Origin: UBA7702 sp040776805
GTDB lineage: Bacteria; Bacillota; Dehalobacteriia; UBA7702
Assembly: GCA_040776805.1 (NCBI GenBank)
Contig: JAXGZS010000004.1
Coordinates: 186,001 to 250,000 of the forward strand
DNA: 64,000 nucleotides
Direction: 5' to 3'
The number at the start of each line of letters is the position of its first letter. The stretch's first letter is position 1. The notes under the pieces are model-generated. The model saw nothing but the letters and a program-made list of their open reading frames with translations, ran no database searches and was not told the DNA's origin. This document shows positions 27,393 through 37,020 of this stretch, piece after piece. The position numbers and the translations under genes are program-made.

Positions 27393-28691
27393 TTATATTT
27401 CACGCATTACATTCATGGTATCTTCGAAGGAAACTTTTTCGTCGATTCGTTGTTTTAAGAAAGCATTGATCTCGTCAATTTTACCAACGGCTTCGTCTAA
27501 CCGAAGATTCATGCCCGGTTTATAAGCGCCGATGGAGATCAAATCAGTGTTTTGTGTATAAATCGCGAGGAGATCCCGAATTCTGGCGGCAGCCTGTTTA
27601 TGTTCCGGGGAGACAATATCATTCATCAACCGGGAAATGCTGGCATTCACATCAATAGCAGGAAAGTGATTTTTATTGGCCAGGGAGCGGGTCAACACAA
27701 TATGACCGTCGATGATGCTGCGCACCGTATCGGAAATCGGCTCATTGGTATCGTCCCCTTCGACCAAAACGGTATAGATCCCGGTGATCGAGCCGTTTTT
27801 AAAGTTTCCGCTGCGCTCCAGTAATTTCGGCAGCTCCGCATAAATCGAAGGCGTATATCCTCTGGCAATCGGGGGTTCTCCCAAGGCCAGTCCCAGCTCT
27901 CTTTGGGCCATCGCGAATCTGGTCAGGGAGTCCATCATCAAAAGCACATCTTTTCCCCGGTCTTTGAAATACTCGGCGATTGCCGTCGCCACGGCGGCAC
28001 ATTTTAAGCGAAACATCGCCGGCTGGTCTGAGGTGGCCACCACCAACACGGAGCGCTTTAAACCTTCTTCCCCCAAATCCTTTTCGATGAATTCCGCGAC
28101 CTCCCGGCCGCGTTCACCCACCAAGGCAATGACGTTGATGTCGGACTTCACATTCCGGGCGATCATACCCAAAAGCGTACTTTTGCCGACGCCGCTGCCG
28201 GCAAAAATCCCCATTCGCTGGCCTTTGCCGATGGTCAGCAAACCATCGATGGTTTTAATTCCATAGTGTATCTGCTCTGTTATTCTGGGCCGATCCAGGG
28301 GATTGGTGCAACAGCCCTCCACATCATAGTATTCGTTCACGGCAAAGTCGCCCAAGCCGTCGATGGGCTTACCGGTAGAATCAATGGTTCTGCCGATCAA
28401 AAAATCTCCCACCGGCACCCGTAACTGATTGCCGGTAGATTCCACCAAACTCCCGGGGCCGATGCCCTTCACATCGCCATAGGCCATTAACAGTACATTT
28501 TGTTCTTTGAAGCCGACAACCTCCGCAGCGATGGTTTTATCCTCATCCAAGCTGGTAATGGTGCAAATATCGCCTGTTTTCGCATGGATTCCGGTGGTTT
28601 CAACGATCATGCCGATAATATTTTTCACCTTTCCCATGGAGTGAAACAGGGGCAGCTGTAAAAAATCAGAATACGCTTGTTCTAACCTCAT
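27393..28691 (-). CDS. fliI: Flagellar export ATPase FliI
   Basis: The 432-residue protein has the Walker A motif GSGVGKST, the Walker B segment VLLMMDSLTRFA, and GERGREV, all typical of the F1-like export ATPases. ATP hydrolysis helps unfold and deliver export substrates. Neighbours fliH and fliJ encode its regulator and stalk. Confidence 0.97.
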   Translation of the reverse strand: MRLEQAYSDFLQLPLFHSMGKVKNIIGMIVETTGIHAKTGDICTITSLDEDKTIAAEVVGFKEQNVLLMAYGDVKGIGPGSLVESTGNQLRVPVGDFLIGRTIDSTGKPIDGLGDFAVNEYYDVEGCCTNPLDRPRITEQIHYGIKTIDGLLTIGKGQRMGIFAGSGVGKSTLLGMIARNVKSDINVIALVGERGREVAEFIEKDLGEEGLKRSVLVVATSDQPAMFRLKCAAVATAIAEYFKDRGKDVLLMMDSLTRFAMAQRELGLALGEPPIARGYTPSIYAELPKLLERSGNFKNGSITGIYTVLVEGDDTNEPISDTVRSIIDGHIVLTRSLANKNHFPAIDVNASISRLMNDIVSPEHKQAAARIRDLLAIYTQNTDLISIGAYKPGMNLRLDEAVGKIDEINAFLKQRIDEKVSFEDTMNVMREI

Positions 28692-28715
28692 TTTTACCCC
28701 TTTCCCCGATAAGAT

Positions 28716-29471
28716 TTATTTCTGCAAAACCTTTTTAATTCTGTTCAATTGTGTGTCGATGCTAATATCGATGATCTCTGTGGGCAATTCAATGACGCAA
28801 TCCGTATCTTCCATTTCCTTGCTGGGTAAAAAGCGAATGCCTTTGGCGATTTGTTCGGATTTTTCGATAAATTCCGGATCATTATTTTTCAATGCCTCGA
28901 AAACGCCGTAAGAGAGGTAGCATTTCAACCATTCCTGGTGTTGATACTGTTCCAATGCCTGCCGGATCATGGTGCACATTTTCGTTTCGTCATCTTTCAG
29001 CGTTTGGTTCAGTATTTTTTCTATCATGTTGATAGCCAAGAGGGTTAAATTGTCCTGTTGTTCTTCAATGACTTGATCTCTGCTCTCTTCCAAACGCGCG
29101 ATCAGGCGCAGCAATTCTTCGATATATTTCTCATTGCTTGCTTTTGCTTCCAAAACACTCTGTTGATAACCGGTTTTCTCCCCCGCGATCAGGCCTTCCG
29201 CATAGCCCTTTTCATAGCCTGTTTTCCGCGCGGCTTCCTTTTCCCCCAAGCATTCTTGCTTGAATTTTTCCGTTTTTTGCCGGATGAGCTCTTCGCCGGA
29301 CTGATTTGCCTCTTCAATAATGGCGGTGGCTTGCTCGTAGGCGGAAGAGAGTACTTCCTCCCCGTTGAGCGGTTTATTGCCCCGCACCATTTCTTCTGTG
29401 GGTTCCCCTTTGGATATCCGGTAATGGGTCACCGCATTATCACATTGTGTCGATTTGATCAGGTTAGACAA
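28716..29471 (-). CDS. fliH: Flagellar assembly protein FliH
   Basis: The 251-residue protein is mostly helical and charged; the central GYEKGYAEGLIAGEKTGYQQ carries the GxxxG-like repeats of FliH, and the C-terminus is V-ATPase E-subunit-like (PTEIIDISIDTQLNRIKKVL). It inhibits and tethers FliI. It overlaps fliG by eight bases. Confidence 0.9.
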   Translation of the reverse strand: MSNLIKSTQCDNAVTHYRISKGEPTEEMVRGNKPLNGEEVLSSAYEQATAIIEEANQSGEELIRQKTEKFKQECLGEKEAARKTGYEKGYAEGLIAGEKTGYQQSVLEAKASNEKYIEELLRLIARLEESRDQVIEEQQDNLTLLAINMIEKILNQTLKDDETKMCTMIRQALEQYQHQEWLKCYLSYGVFEALKNNDPEFIEKSEQIAKGIRFLPSKEMEDTDCVIELPTEIIDISIDTQLNRIKKVLQK

Positions 29472-30474
29472 TGATATCGTCCTTTCCGCCCTTCATGATA
29501 ACCAATTGCCCTTCTTCTTCCAGACGGCGAATGGTTGCGACAATACGCTGCTGCGCTTCTTCCACATCTCTCAAGCGCACATTGTGGGTATATTCCATTT
29601 CGCTTTTGATGGTTTTCGTCAACATGGTGGACATATTCTTAAAGATAATATCGGTGACTTCCTGGTTGGTGCTCTTCAATGCATAAACCAAATCCTTCTG
29701 GTCGACTTCATAAATGAATTTCTGAATTGCCATATCGTCAAGAATCGTGATATCTTCAAAGACAAACATCCGCTTGCGGATTTCATCGGACAATTTTTCA
29801 TTTCTCTTAGAAAGTTCGTCGAAAATAAACCTTTCATTGGAGCGATCCATATGATTCATGATGTCGGCAATATAGTTAATGCCGCCGATTTCCGTGAAGT
29901 CAACAGACATGATCGACGCGAACTTACTGGCCAGATTTGATTCAACAATTTTAATCACATCCGGGGAGGTTCTGCCCATCCTGGCGATTCTTTCAACCAC
30001 CGCGATCTGCCTTTCTTTCGGCAATTCTGCAATGATCGCGGAAGATTGGTCCGACCGTGAATACGATAAGATCAGGGCAATTGTTTGCGGATGCTCATTT
30101 TGAATGATGGTAAGCAGGTTCTTGTAATCCGCTTTTCGAATAAAGTCAAAGGCCTTCGTCTGTATGGATTTTGTAACACGCTCCAACAGCGCGCTGGCTT
30201 TCTGTGCCCCAAAGGCCTTCTCCAGCACATTTTGGGCATACTCCAAGCCGCCTTCCGTCATCACCTTTTGGGTGAGACAAAGCTGGTAGAAGCTATTTAA
30301 AATATCTTCCATTTCACTGGATTTTAGATTTTGCATTTTTGCAATTTCCAGTGTAAGCTGTTCGATATCGTCTTCTTTTAGAAATTTATAAATTCTGGAA
30401 GCGTTTTCCGAACCAACAGAAATGATGATGGCGGCTGCCTTTTGCTGACCGGTTAATTGATTAATCATTGGCAT
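29464..30474 (-). CDS. fliG: Flagellar motor switch protein FliG
   Basis: The 336-residue protein contains the conserved EHPQTIALILSYSRSDQSS segment of the middle domain and C-terminal torque helix charges in RKRMFVFEDITILDDMAIQ. AAGGGGGGACG precedes the start, which overlaps fliF by 14 bases. FliG sits on the MS ring and interacts with MotA. Confidence 0.97.
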   Translation of the reverse strand: MPMINQLTGQQKAAAIIISVGSENASRIYKFLKEDDIEQLTLEIAKMQNLKSSEMEDILNSFYQLCLTQKVMTEGGLEYAQNVLEKAFGAQKASALLERVTKSIQTKAFDFIRKADYKNLLTIIQNEHPQTIALILSYSRSDQSSAIIAELPKERQIAVVERIARMGRTSPDVIKIVESNLASKFASIMSVDFTEIGGINYIADIMNHMDRSNERFIFDELSKRNEKLSDEIRKRMFVFEDITILDDMAIQKFIYEVDQKDLVYALKSTNQEVTDIIFKNMSTMLTKTIKSEMEYTHNVRLRDVEEAQQRIVATIRRLEEEGQLVIMKGGKDDIIV

Positions 30475-32032
30475 CGTCCCCCCTTAACCATGTTTTGATT
30501 AATTGGGCGACAATCTCCGGATTAGAGTAACAAAATTCCTGAATCTCTTTTTTTAGCGCTTGTTCTTTTGTTTCTTTCAGATTATGGATATCGCTGAAAT
30601 CAATATCCTCTATCGTATCGACCGGTTCATCCATGATTCTTTCCTGGCTTTCCACTGACTTTCTCTTGCGTCCTTTTGACCTCAGGAGCAAAATGAGCAC
30701 AAGGGAAAGTAATATGCCAATGACGGCGGCGGCGGCGATAATCAGGATTAAGACCCGCTTTTTATCGACGGTTGTCACAGAAGAGGATTCATCGCCTTCA
30801 TCGGTTTCCGCTGTTTGGAACAAACCGGTATACAGCACAACTTTTTCTGTGGGGACTGCCGCGGCATTGGCAATCAACTGAATGATTTCATCTTTCTCGG
30901 CGGTATTGAGAGATTGAGTATTCACCGCGACGGAAATCGTCAAATCCGTTAATTCGCTGGAATCATGCTCTATTTGCTCTTTCACTTGAGAAACCAAATA
31001 GGAATAGGAGGAATTATCTTCGATGTAGATGGTGTTGCCATCCACGGTGACGCCGGGATACGTTGTGGTGGTCTCCGTATTGCTGTCGGTACCCACGGTA
31101 CCGCCGCTGGTACCGTCATTCCTTTCCGCGCTCTGGGAATGGGTTTCTTCTGAAACAACACCCGTATTATTTTCCGCTGGCGTGTAGGTAATGATTTCTT
31201 CAATCTTTTTATCAACGTCCATGATGCTTTTGACCGCAACCTGAATATTGCTGGACCCAAAGAGAGGGTTCAATATTTTTACGATATTTGCTTCCACCTC
31301 TGTTTCAAACTGCTTTTCGATAATCATTTTAAATTCCGATACGTCCATTTCCTCCATATCATCGGAGAGCATTTCCGTACCGGTAGCAGTGTCCAAAACA
31401 GAAATATTATCTTCCGTCAAATTAGGTACGCTTTTGGCCAGAAGATGTTTTATACCGCTAACCTGTTTCCCTGTTAGTTCCTTCGACGAGCTCATGGTAA
31501 CCGATACCCCCGCCGTTGTAACATCGGAATCGTCGTCGGACAAGACATACCCGGAATCATCGGGAATATTGATGGTGACATTGGCCTCCTTAATGCCGTC
31601 AATGGTTTTAATAATGTCTTCCATCCGCTGATTCAGCTGGTATTTTTCTAACAGTTCTTTTTCCTTCTCGGTGGTCATCAGATCCATGTTTTCCAGCAGA
31701 AAATCGTAATTCGGGGAAGATTTCGGATAGCCCTCGTTGGCCAAATCCATTCTCAAAGAAGCTTCTTCCTCTGTCGGCACCATGATCGTGCCGTCTTCTT
31801 CTTTATAGTCCACCTCTCGTTCGTCCAGCTCCGCCATGACCTCAAGGGCTTCGTCATGATCCATAGACGGATATAAAACAGTATATTTCTGGGCATTTAA
31901 CAAAAGGACAACTACAAACGAAACGATTATAATTCCCGCAAGAAGGGATAATATAATCGTTTTATTTTTCTTCGGCTGTTTTTTCCAAAAAGAAATTATG
32001 GCATTAATGTAATGCTTTAGTTGCTCTCTCAT
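30461..32032 (-). CDS. fliF: Flagellar MS-ring protein FliF
   Basis: The 523-residue protein has a membrane helix near 25-47, ring-building motifs (NYDFLLENMDLMTTEKEKEL, YQLNQRMEDIIKTIDGIKEA), a second membrane helix near 425-450, and a C-terminal FliG-binding tail. Length and topology are normal. Confidence 0.97.
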   Translation of the reverse strand: MREQLKHYINAIISFWKKQPKKNKTIILSLLAGIIIVSFVVVLLLNAQKYTVLYPSMDHDEALEVMAELDEREVDYKEEDGTIMVPTEEEASLRMDLANEGYPKSSPNYDFLLENMDLMTTEKEKELLEKYQLNQRMEDIIKTIDGIKEANVTINIPDDSGYVLSDDDSDVTTAGVSVTMSSSKELTGKQVSGIKHLLAKSVPNLTEDNISVLDTATGTEMLSDDMEEMDVSEFKMIIEKQFETEVEANIVKILNPLFGSSNIQVAVKSIMDVDKKIEEIITYTPAENNTGVVSEETHSQSAERNDGTSGGTVGTDSNTETTTTYPGVTVDGNTIYIEDNSSYSYLVSQVKEQIEHDSSELTDLTISVAVNTQSLNTAEKDEIIQLIANAAAVPTEKVVLYTGLFQTAETDEGDESSSVTTVDKKRVLILIIAAAAVIGILLSLVLILLLRSKGRKRKSVESQERIMDEPVDTIEDIDFSDIHNLKETKEQALKKEIQEFCYSNPEIVAQLIKTWLRGDDAND

Positions 32033-32064
32033 TCCTCAATCCCGCACACGTAACACATTCAATT

Positions 32065-32370
32065 TCAAAGACTCATTCTCATAATTTCTTGATAAGAATC
32101 GAGAGCTTTATTCCGTAATTGCACAAAAAGTTCAACCGAAAGGTTGGCTTTCGTCGACGCAATGGTTAAATCGTGCAAATCGTCCGTTTGACCGGTGGCC
32201 AAATTATAGATCTCCTGGTCTACGGCGGCACTTGTTTCCTTCACGTCATTCAGTGCGTTCTCGAGAGTCGTTTGAAAAGGAATTACGGCAGAGGATTGGG
32301 CAGTGTTACTTTGACTGCTTTGAAAGAACTCCTGAAGGGAACTCAAACTGGTAATAGACTCTATGGACAT
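32065..32370 (-). CDS. fliE: Flagellar hook-basal body protein FliE
   Basis: The 101-residue protein carries FQTTLENALNDVKE and LHDLTIASTKANLSVELFVQ, LRNKALDSYQEIMRMSL at the C-terminus, the FliE pattern. It joins MS ring and rod. Order flgB-flgC-fliE-fliF is standard. Confidence 0.95.
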   Translation of the reverse strand: MSIESITSLSSLQEFFQSSQSNTAQSSAVIPFQTTLENALNDVKETSAAVDQEIYNLATGQTDDLHDLTIASTKANLSVELFVQLRNKALDSYQEIMRMSL

Positions 32371-32411
32371 CGAATAGACTCCTTTCTAATCTGAAAATAA
32401 CCATCCTTGGT

Positions 32412-32858
32412 TTAACGTCCGATTTCCAAAGCTTTTGAGGCCATACTCTTGATGGCGTTGACCGCGGATAGGTTCAAATCGTAGGCCCTCGTCGCCGCCA
32501 TCATATCAATCATCTCCTGGATGGGATCAACGTTGGGCATCATTACATATCCGTTTTCGTCGGCATCAGGGTGAGACGGGTTGTATACCGGCGTAAAATC
32601 ACTTTGATCCTCCACAATTTCCTGCACTTTCACCCCACCTTTTGAAGTGCTGCTTTGATTGGTGACATTGCTGTTCAACAACTGTTGAAACGAATGATTT
32701 TTAACGGACTGGTAGACCACCATCTGGCGGCGGTAAGGCCCTCCGCTTTCCGTTCTGGTTGTACTGGCATTGGCGATATTCTCAGAGATAACGTCCATTC
32801 TCAAGCGAGTAGCGGTTAAGCCTGAGCCGGCAATATCCAAAGAATCTAAAAAGGCCAT
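32412..32858 (-). CDS. flgC: Flagellar proximal rod protein FlgC
   Basis: The 148-residue protein has the rod N-terminus (GLTATRLRMDVISENIANAS) and C-terminal MIDMMAATRAYDLNLSAVN. The HPDADENGYVMMPNV segment is characteristic of FlgC. Confidence 0.97.
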   Translation of the reverse strand: MAFLDSLDIAGSGLTATRLRMDVISENIANASTTRTESGGPYRRQMVVYQSVKNHSFQQLLNSNVTNQSSTSKGGVKVQEIVEDQSDFTPVYNPSHPDADENGYVMMPNVDPIQEMIDMMAATRAYDLNLSAVNAIKSMASKALEIGR

Positions 32859-32877
32859 CTTTTTTCCTCCCTAAAGC

Positions 32878-33264
32878 TTATTTGCTGCCTTCACTTATCG
32901 CACAGCGCAACCGCGAAAAATAGTCGTTCAGCATACGTTGAGAATACAAGTAATTTAAAGTTGTACGCGCCATTTCAATGGTCTCTTCTTCGATGTCCAC
33001 GTTATTTCCATCTGTACGCATGGTTTCATCATTGGTTTGGCCCACTTTGATATTGGCGTCCATGATTTTTTGATTCGCCTGATTTTTTGTGGTAGAGCCG
33101 CTTTCTACCGCGGTTTTTAAACTTTCCTCAAAAGAAACATATTTTCTTTTATATCCCGGTGTTTCATAATTTGCGATATTATCGGAAATGACTTCCTGTC
33201 TTTTCCACAGTCCGTCGAGACTTTTGTTCAGCAAACTGAGGGATTGAGAATCGAATATATTCAT
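32878..33264 (-). CDS. flgB: Flagellar proximal rod protein FlgB, first gene of the fla/che operon
   Basis: The 128-residue protein contains SLDGLWKRQEVISDNIANYE and TPGYKRKYVSFEESL, the FlgB pattern, and a C-terminal helix with NYLYSQRMLNDYFSRLR. A GGAGG site lies upstream. It is the first gene after a promoter region with duplicated elements, heading about 24 kb of co-directional genes with gaps mostly under 100 bases. Confidence 0.95.
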   Translation of the reverse strand: MNIFDSQSLSLLNKSLDGLWKRQEVISDNIANYETPGYKRKYVSFEESLKTAVESGSTTKNQANQKIMDANIKVGQTNDETMRTDGNNVDIEEETIEMARTTLNYLYSQRMLNDYFSRLRCAISEGSK

Positions 33265-33414
33265 AAAAAACCGCCTCCGTTACAAGGTACTCTTTCTGAA
33301 ACGCTAATGAGCCTTACTGGCAAGATGAAGTTTTGTGCATAATTATTTCATAAATGCCGCATCACTCTTTTTAAATTATTAGTCTCTTTGTTTAAATTCT
33401 TCGTCTTTTTAGTT

Positions 33415-33479
33415 AAGTTTATTATAGGTGATTAAGTTTATTATAGGTGATTTTGAGGAAAAGTCAAGAATTATGTCAA
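33415..33479 (-). promoter_or_regulatory. fla/che operon promoter with 19-bp tandem duplication of the -10 box
   Basis: On the minus strand two near-consensus -35 boxes, TTGACA (33479-33474) and TTGACT (33467-33462), precede two perfect TATAAT boxes at 33445-33440 and 33426-33421. TTGACT and the first TATAAT are 16 bases apart. The two TATAAT boxes lie in an exact 19-bp direct repeat (33415-33433 and 33434-33452). About 150 bases of leader follow before flgB. Confidence 0.8.
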
Positions 33480-34223
33480 GAATCGGCAAAAAAAAGACGA
33501 CAATATACTTAATAATTATTAGAAGAAGAGATTGATTATGCATTTTTCTCATCATTTCGTGTTCTTTTATTATAATAAGCGTTTTTTAGTACGCGAAAAT
33601 GCATATATATAAGCTTCTAAAAATTAAAAATACCAGCTAAAGCATAGCACCTCCGCTGCGATCGGTATTGGTTCATGTGAATTTTGTCTTTTACGTCAAA
33701 GAGAGGGCGGATTTCCGAATTAGAAGCACAAAAATTTAAAAAATATCGCGAAACGTTATGAAAAATATCAAAATATCGCAAAAAATAAAGAGGGGAACGG
33801 CGACGTCCCCAAAGACTTCCCTTTTTCTCCTTCCAAGTCATCGGATTATCAAATGTTTGGGTTTCAATATATTAAGATATTAACACTCGAATAGCAAATT
33901 TCAGTTTCACGCCTTGAAATTTTCGGCACAGTTTCCAAAAAAAGCGCGTTTTGCCTCTCATCGTCTTTTGCTCATGGCAAATGCGCGCTGCCACCACCGG
34001 CCAAAACCGCACCATTCCTCCATCGCTGCCGCCCCGCAGGCACGGCGCTTTTCTACATGCTGATGCCCATAAAAAAGCCCGGCAAATGCCGGGTTGCCAA
34101 CCTTCGAAATTGCAGACATAATACGTGTCAACAAATTTCAATGATAAAAAGACAGGCGGCCAAATCAAAATCATTTTCGGCAGACTACCTTTTGGCCAAA
34201 CCACAGCGCGTAAAACCACAGAA
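33480..34223. other. Non-coding AT-rich region between fla/che operon and arsR
   Basis: I see no supportable gene. Hairpins are present: GGGGA/TCCCC around 33795-33813, and CCCGGC-AAAT-GCCGGG at about 34079-34094 with a T-run on the minus strand, which looks like a terminator. Short open frames at 33617-33841 and 33872-34237 lack a ribosome site and protein-like composition. Confidence 0.5.
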
Positions 34224-34252
34224 AAAAAGGCGCTCAAAAAGGGCGCCCATCC
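34224..34252 (-). terminator. Terminator of arsR
   Basis: On the minus strand GGGCGCC and GGCGCTC-type arms pair around TTTTT and are followed by a run of seven T. It lies about 105 bases past the arsR stop. Confidence 0.75.
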
Positions 34253-34358
34253 CCTAAGATGAGTACCCTTTCTCCTGGTAAAACAAGATGATCAAAGGAT
34301 CTTTCTCCAGCATTACGCTGTTTCGTTGATCATCATAAACGATGAATAACGAATGATC

Positions 34359-34682
34359 TTACATTATAGTGTATTTTTTTAATAAATTTTCGGCCCGGGC
34401 AATCCCGTTTTGGTTGATGGAGTAATGCACCCATTTTCCCTCTTTGCGTCCGTTCACAATCTCCGCGTCACAAAGAATTTTCATGTGATGGGAAAGTGTG
34501 GATTGACCAATGTGCAGATCATTCAACAATTTGCCTGCGCTCCGCTCACCACTGAGCAGTAAATTTAGAATATAAAGACGGTTTTCATCACTAAATGCCT
34601 TAAACATATTGGCATCTCCTTTTAATTGTTGACTCACAGCTGCTCCTTTCTCCAGAGATAAGGAAAAATGGCCTGATTGCAA
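34359..34682 (-). CDS. ArsR-family transcriptional regulator
   Basis: The 107-residue protein has an ArsR winged helix: FKAFSDENRLYILNLLLSGE, the recognition helix IGQSTLSHHMKILCDAEIV, and wing residues GRKEGKWVHYS. No obvious metal-binding Cys pair was seen near the recognition helix, so the signal is unknown. The start may lie downstream of 34682. A promoter on the other strand at 34784-34812 with a dyad-like TTTATCGAT spacer is its likely operator, but the gene it would drive is no longer open. Confidence 0.85.
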   Translation of the reverse strand: MQSGHFSLSLEKGAAVSQQLKGDANMFKAFSDENRLYILNLLLSGERSAGKLLNDLHIGQSTLSHHMKILCDAEIVNGRKEGKWVHYSINQNGIARAENLLKKYTIM

Positions 34683-34783
34683 AAGTAAACCAATTCACAT
34701 AAAGGCTTATTGCATAATAATATAATGAAATACTTACATCTACAATTTTCTGTTCTAATACCTCTGATTTCGGTGAAAATATA

Positions 34784-34812
34784 TTGACGTTTATCGATTC
34801 GTGGGGTATGGT
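34784..34812 (+). promoter_or_regulatory. Promoter divergent from arsR, likely ArsR operator
   Basis: TTGACG (34784-34789) and TATGGT (34807-34812) are 17 bases apart. The sequence ATATTGACGTTTATCGAT resembles operators found upstream of many arsR-type genes, an inference only. Confidence 0.5.
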
Positions 34813-34839
34813 TCCTTATAAATAACGATTATTTTTTAT

Positions 34840-35161
34840 TTTCATGTGATATTCCACTTGATTATGGTTTCCCGTGCCTCTTTGCGAAGAGAAATCCATA
34901 AAAGCAGGCAGCCCCATTTTTCATTTCCGCCGGATAGCAGTGCGTACCGCCGCAAGGACAAAAATATCACTGTTTACAAAGATGCACGGAAACTCCCGCA
35001 ATAGCAAGATTGTAAAATAATGCCGCAGAGATTTCCTGAACAGCCATGAGAAACAGCGTAACTTTGGCGTTGTTTCCTCTATGAGCATGAAATTCTCAAA
35101 GATACCCCTTGGGACACCTTCGGCCTTACCGTAGAAAATACCGTCATTGTAGCGGCATGAT
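34840..35161 (+). pseudogene. Remnant of the gene divergent from arsR
   Basis: Downstream of the divergent promoter the sequence has coding-like pieces in one frame interrupted by stops. The last open piece, ending at TGA 35159-35161, reads YEHEILKDTPWDTF and continues to LTVENTVIVAA. The parent family was not recognised. The rest of the interval to 35402 shows nothing identifiable. Confidence 0.35.
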
Positions 35162-35402
35162 TAAAAAATAGCGAATCCAAAGGCAAAAGTCTCCGATTCT
35201 CTATTCCCTGTTAACATCTACTTTGTAATTAGGTTTCCAATGATAATACAACTCCCTGAACATCTTTGGTAAAATAAAACCCTTGTTTCTCACTGACTGG
35301 CGTGTCCCGCAGTAAGAAGCGTGAACCAGAGCTCCAACTTGATGTAGTATATCCTTATCTCTTTTTGTTTTTATATTATGATATCAAACTTTTGATGATT
35401 TT

Positions 35403-36131
35403 TTATCGATCAACGCGTTCACAAATAACAATATAACGATATTTTCCGCCGGAGGCGTAGGGATGGCAGGTCAAAAGTGTCACAAGATCCTTCCCCGCCA
35501 CAATGCGGATGTCCGAAATATCATCGGGATCGACAATTTTGGTTTCCTGCACCTGATAGGTCAAGGTGTTCCAGATATTGGTGATATAAACCAAATCTCC
35601 GGCTTTCAGTTTTTCAATATAGCGGAACTTCGCGGTGCCGCGATAGCCGCGATGACCGGCAATCACACAATTTGTATTAACGCCGCCAATGGGCGCCGAA
35701 GTATAGCCACAAACGCCAACGCCATTGACCATATTCCCTTTGCTGGCGCCAAGATTCAGCGGCAATTCCAGATTCATTTTAGGGATTGTGATATAACCGA
35801 TGCCATAATCCGCAAGGCCGTAGTCACTTAGGAGTACCGGAAAGGCGGCAAAAGCAGCGGTGGTTACTTCACTTTGGTGATTGTCGAAGATCGTTTCGTT
35901 GTATGTTTGAAGGGCGTCATAAAGATCTTCATATTGGGAGATTTGGCCGGATGCCCCCTGGGATGTCCCCTGGGATCTTTCCCGCACATGAAAGGTTTCT
36001 TGAAAATCAGCGACGATATTCGCCTCAATATGTTTTGAGATTGCGTTATTAATATAGGGGAAAAGCAGAATCGCAAATCCCGCCAGAAAAACGATGATCC
36101 CCAAACCAATGCCGATTTTACGTTTCGTCAT
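35403..36131 (-). CDS. Sortase (second enzyme of the pilus locus)
   Basis: The start at 36131 (MTKRKIGIGLGIIVFLAGF) overlaps the upstream sortase gene by 14 bases and has GGGGTGAG ahead. The 242-residue protein has one N-terminal membrane helix and a sortase domain with catalytic His in VIAGHRGYRG, Cys in VTLLTCHPY and Arg in GGKYRYIVICER. It may anchor the finished pilus to the wall or act as a second pilin polymerase; the class is not settled from sequence alone. Confidence 0.9.
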   Translation of the reverse strand: MTKRKIGIGLGIIVFLAGFAILLFPYINNAISKHIEANIVADFQETFHVRERSQGTSQGASGQISQYEDLYDALQTYNETIFDNHQSEVTTAAFAAFPVLLSDYGLADYGIGYITIPKMNLELPLNLGASKGNMVNGVGVCGYTSAPIGGVNTNCVIAGHRGYRGTAKFRYIEKLKAGDLVYITNIWNTLTYQVQETKIVDPDDISDIRIVAGKDLVTLLTCHPYASGGKYRYIVICERVDR

Positions 36132-37005
36132 TGGTCTCACCCCCCATCTTTTTTCTGCGAATAAAGAAGATGGTTATTAGGATGAACAGGCTTGCGGCTA
36201 AGAAGAAAGCGATATACTGGACGATTTCCACCGTTGTCAGGTGTTTGTCGGCGCTCTCCTGCTCAGCGATGTCGCTTCTTTCCTCCTCACTCATTGTTTC
36301 AGGATAGATCCTCGTACCGCGTACAAGCAAGCGATGGCTATTGACCCCATAGGGCGTGCAAGTAACGAGCGTCACATAATCCTCAGCGGGATCAATGGCT
36401 AAGAGACTGGTATCCGAAGGTAAAACAACGTCGATTTGATTTACCTGGTAAACGTTGAGCTGATCCAAAACGTGAATGTAAAAGACATCGCCTTTTTCCA
36501 GCTTTTCAAGGTTCGTGAACAGTTCGGCGGCTGGTAGACCGCTATGGGCCGATAAAACGCAGTGGGTTCCGCTACCGCCCACCGGCACAGAACTTCCTTT
36601 CAGATGGCCGACGCCCCGGGCCAAGGCTTCGTCACCGGTACCATGATAAATCGGCAGATATACCTCAATGGCCGGGATTTCGATATAAGCCATCGCAGTG
36701 GTCATTGCTAAGATATTTTCATAAGCCTCATCCTCCGTGGCGACACCGCTTCCTGTTGCCTGATCAAAAGGATCCGACATGGCAGCATTGCGGTTAAGCA
36801 GGCCTTCGTTATAAGCCACCGCCTTCGCCCTTTCCGCGTCGAGATCTTCCTGATCCATATCTTCGATTGTTTGATTGTATTCCTTGATCACACTGAGCTG
36901 ATGTTTTTCCGCCCACAAACTGCTGATTGCGGGATAGAATAAAACAGCGGCGCCAAGGAGGAATACAAGCAGAAGCAGCATGTACAAGGAGGTCTTTTTC
37001 TTCAT
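36118..37005 (-). CDS. Class C (pilin-polymerising) sortase
   Basis: The start at 37005 (MKKKTSLYMLLLLVFLLGAA) follows GGGAAAG. The protein has membrane helices at both ends, the layout of class C sortases. Its catalytic His is in VLSAHSGLPAAELF, Cys in YVTLVTCTPYGVNSHRLLVR with Arg. The segment SDPFDQATG ahead of the domain may be the lid (DP(F/W) motif). It should join pilin subunits through the LPXTG-type motif of the upstream gene. Confidence 0.92.
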   Translation of the reverse strand: MKKKTSLYMLLLLVFLLGAAVLFYPAISSLWAEKHQLSVIKEYNQTIEDMDQEDLDAERAKAVAYNEGLLNRNAAMSDPFDQATGSGVATEDEAYENILAMTTAMAYIEIPAIEVYLPIYHGTGDEALARGVGHLKGSSVPVGGSGTHCVLSAHSGLPAAELFTNLEKLEKGDVFYIHVLDQLNVYQVNQIDVVLPSDTSLLAIDPAEDYVTLVTCTPYGVNSHRLLVRGTRIYPETMSEEERSDIAEQESADKHLTTVEIVQYIAFFLAASLFILITIFFIRRKKMGGETNDET

Positions 37006-37020
37006 ATCTTTCCCAATATA

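Noticed and set aside
33617..34237. Minus-strand frames of 74 and 121 codons
   Set aside because: No ribosome site, unlikely composition, and they run across terminator-like hairpins.
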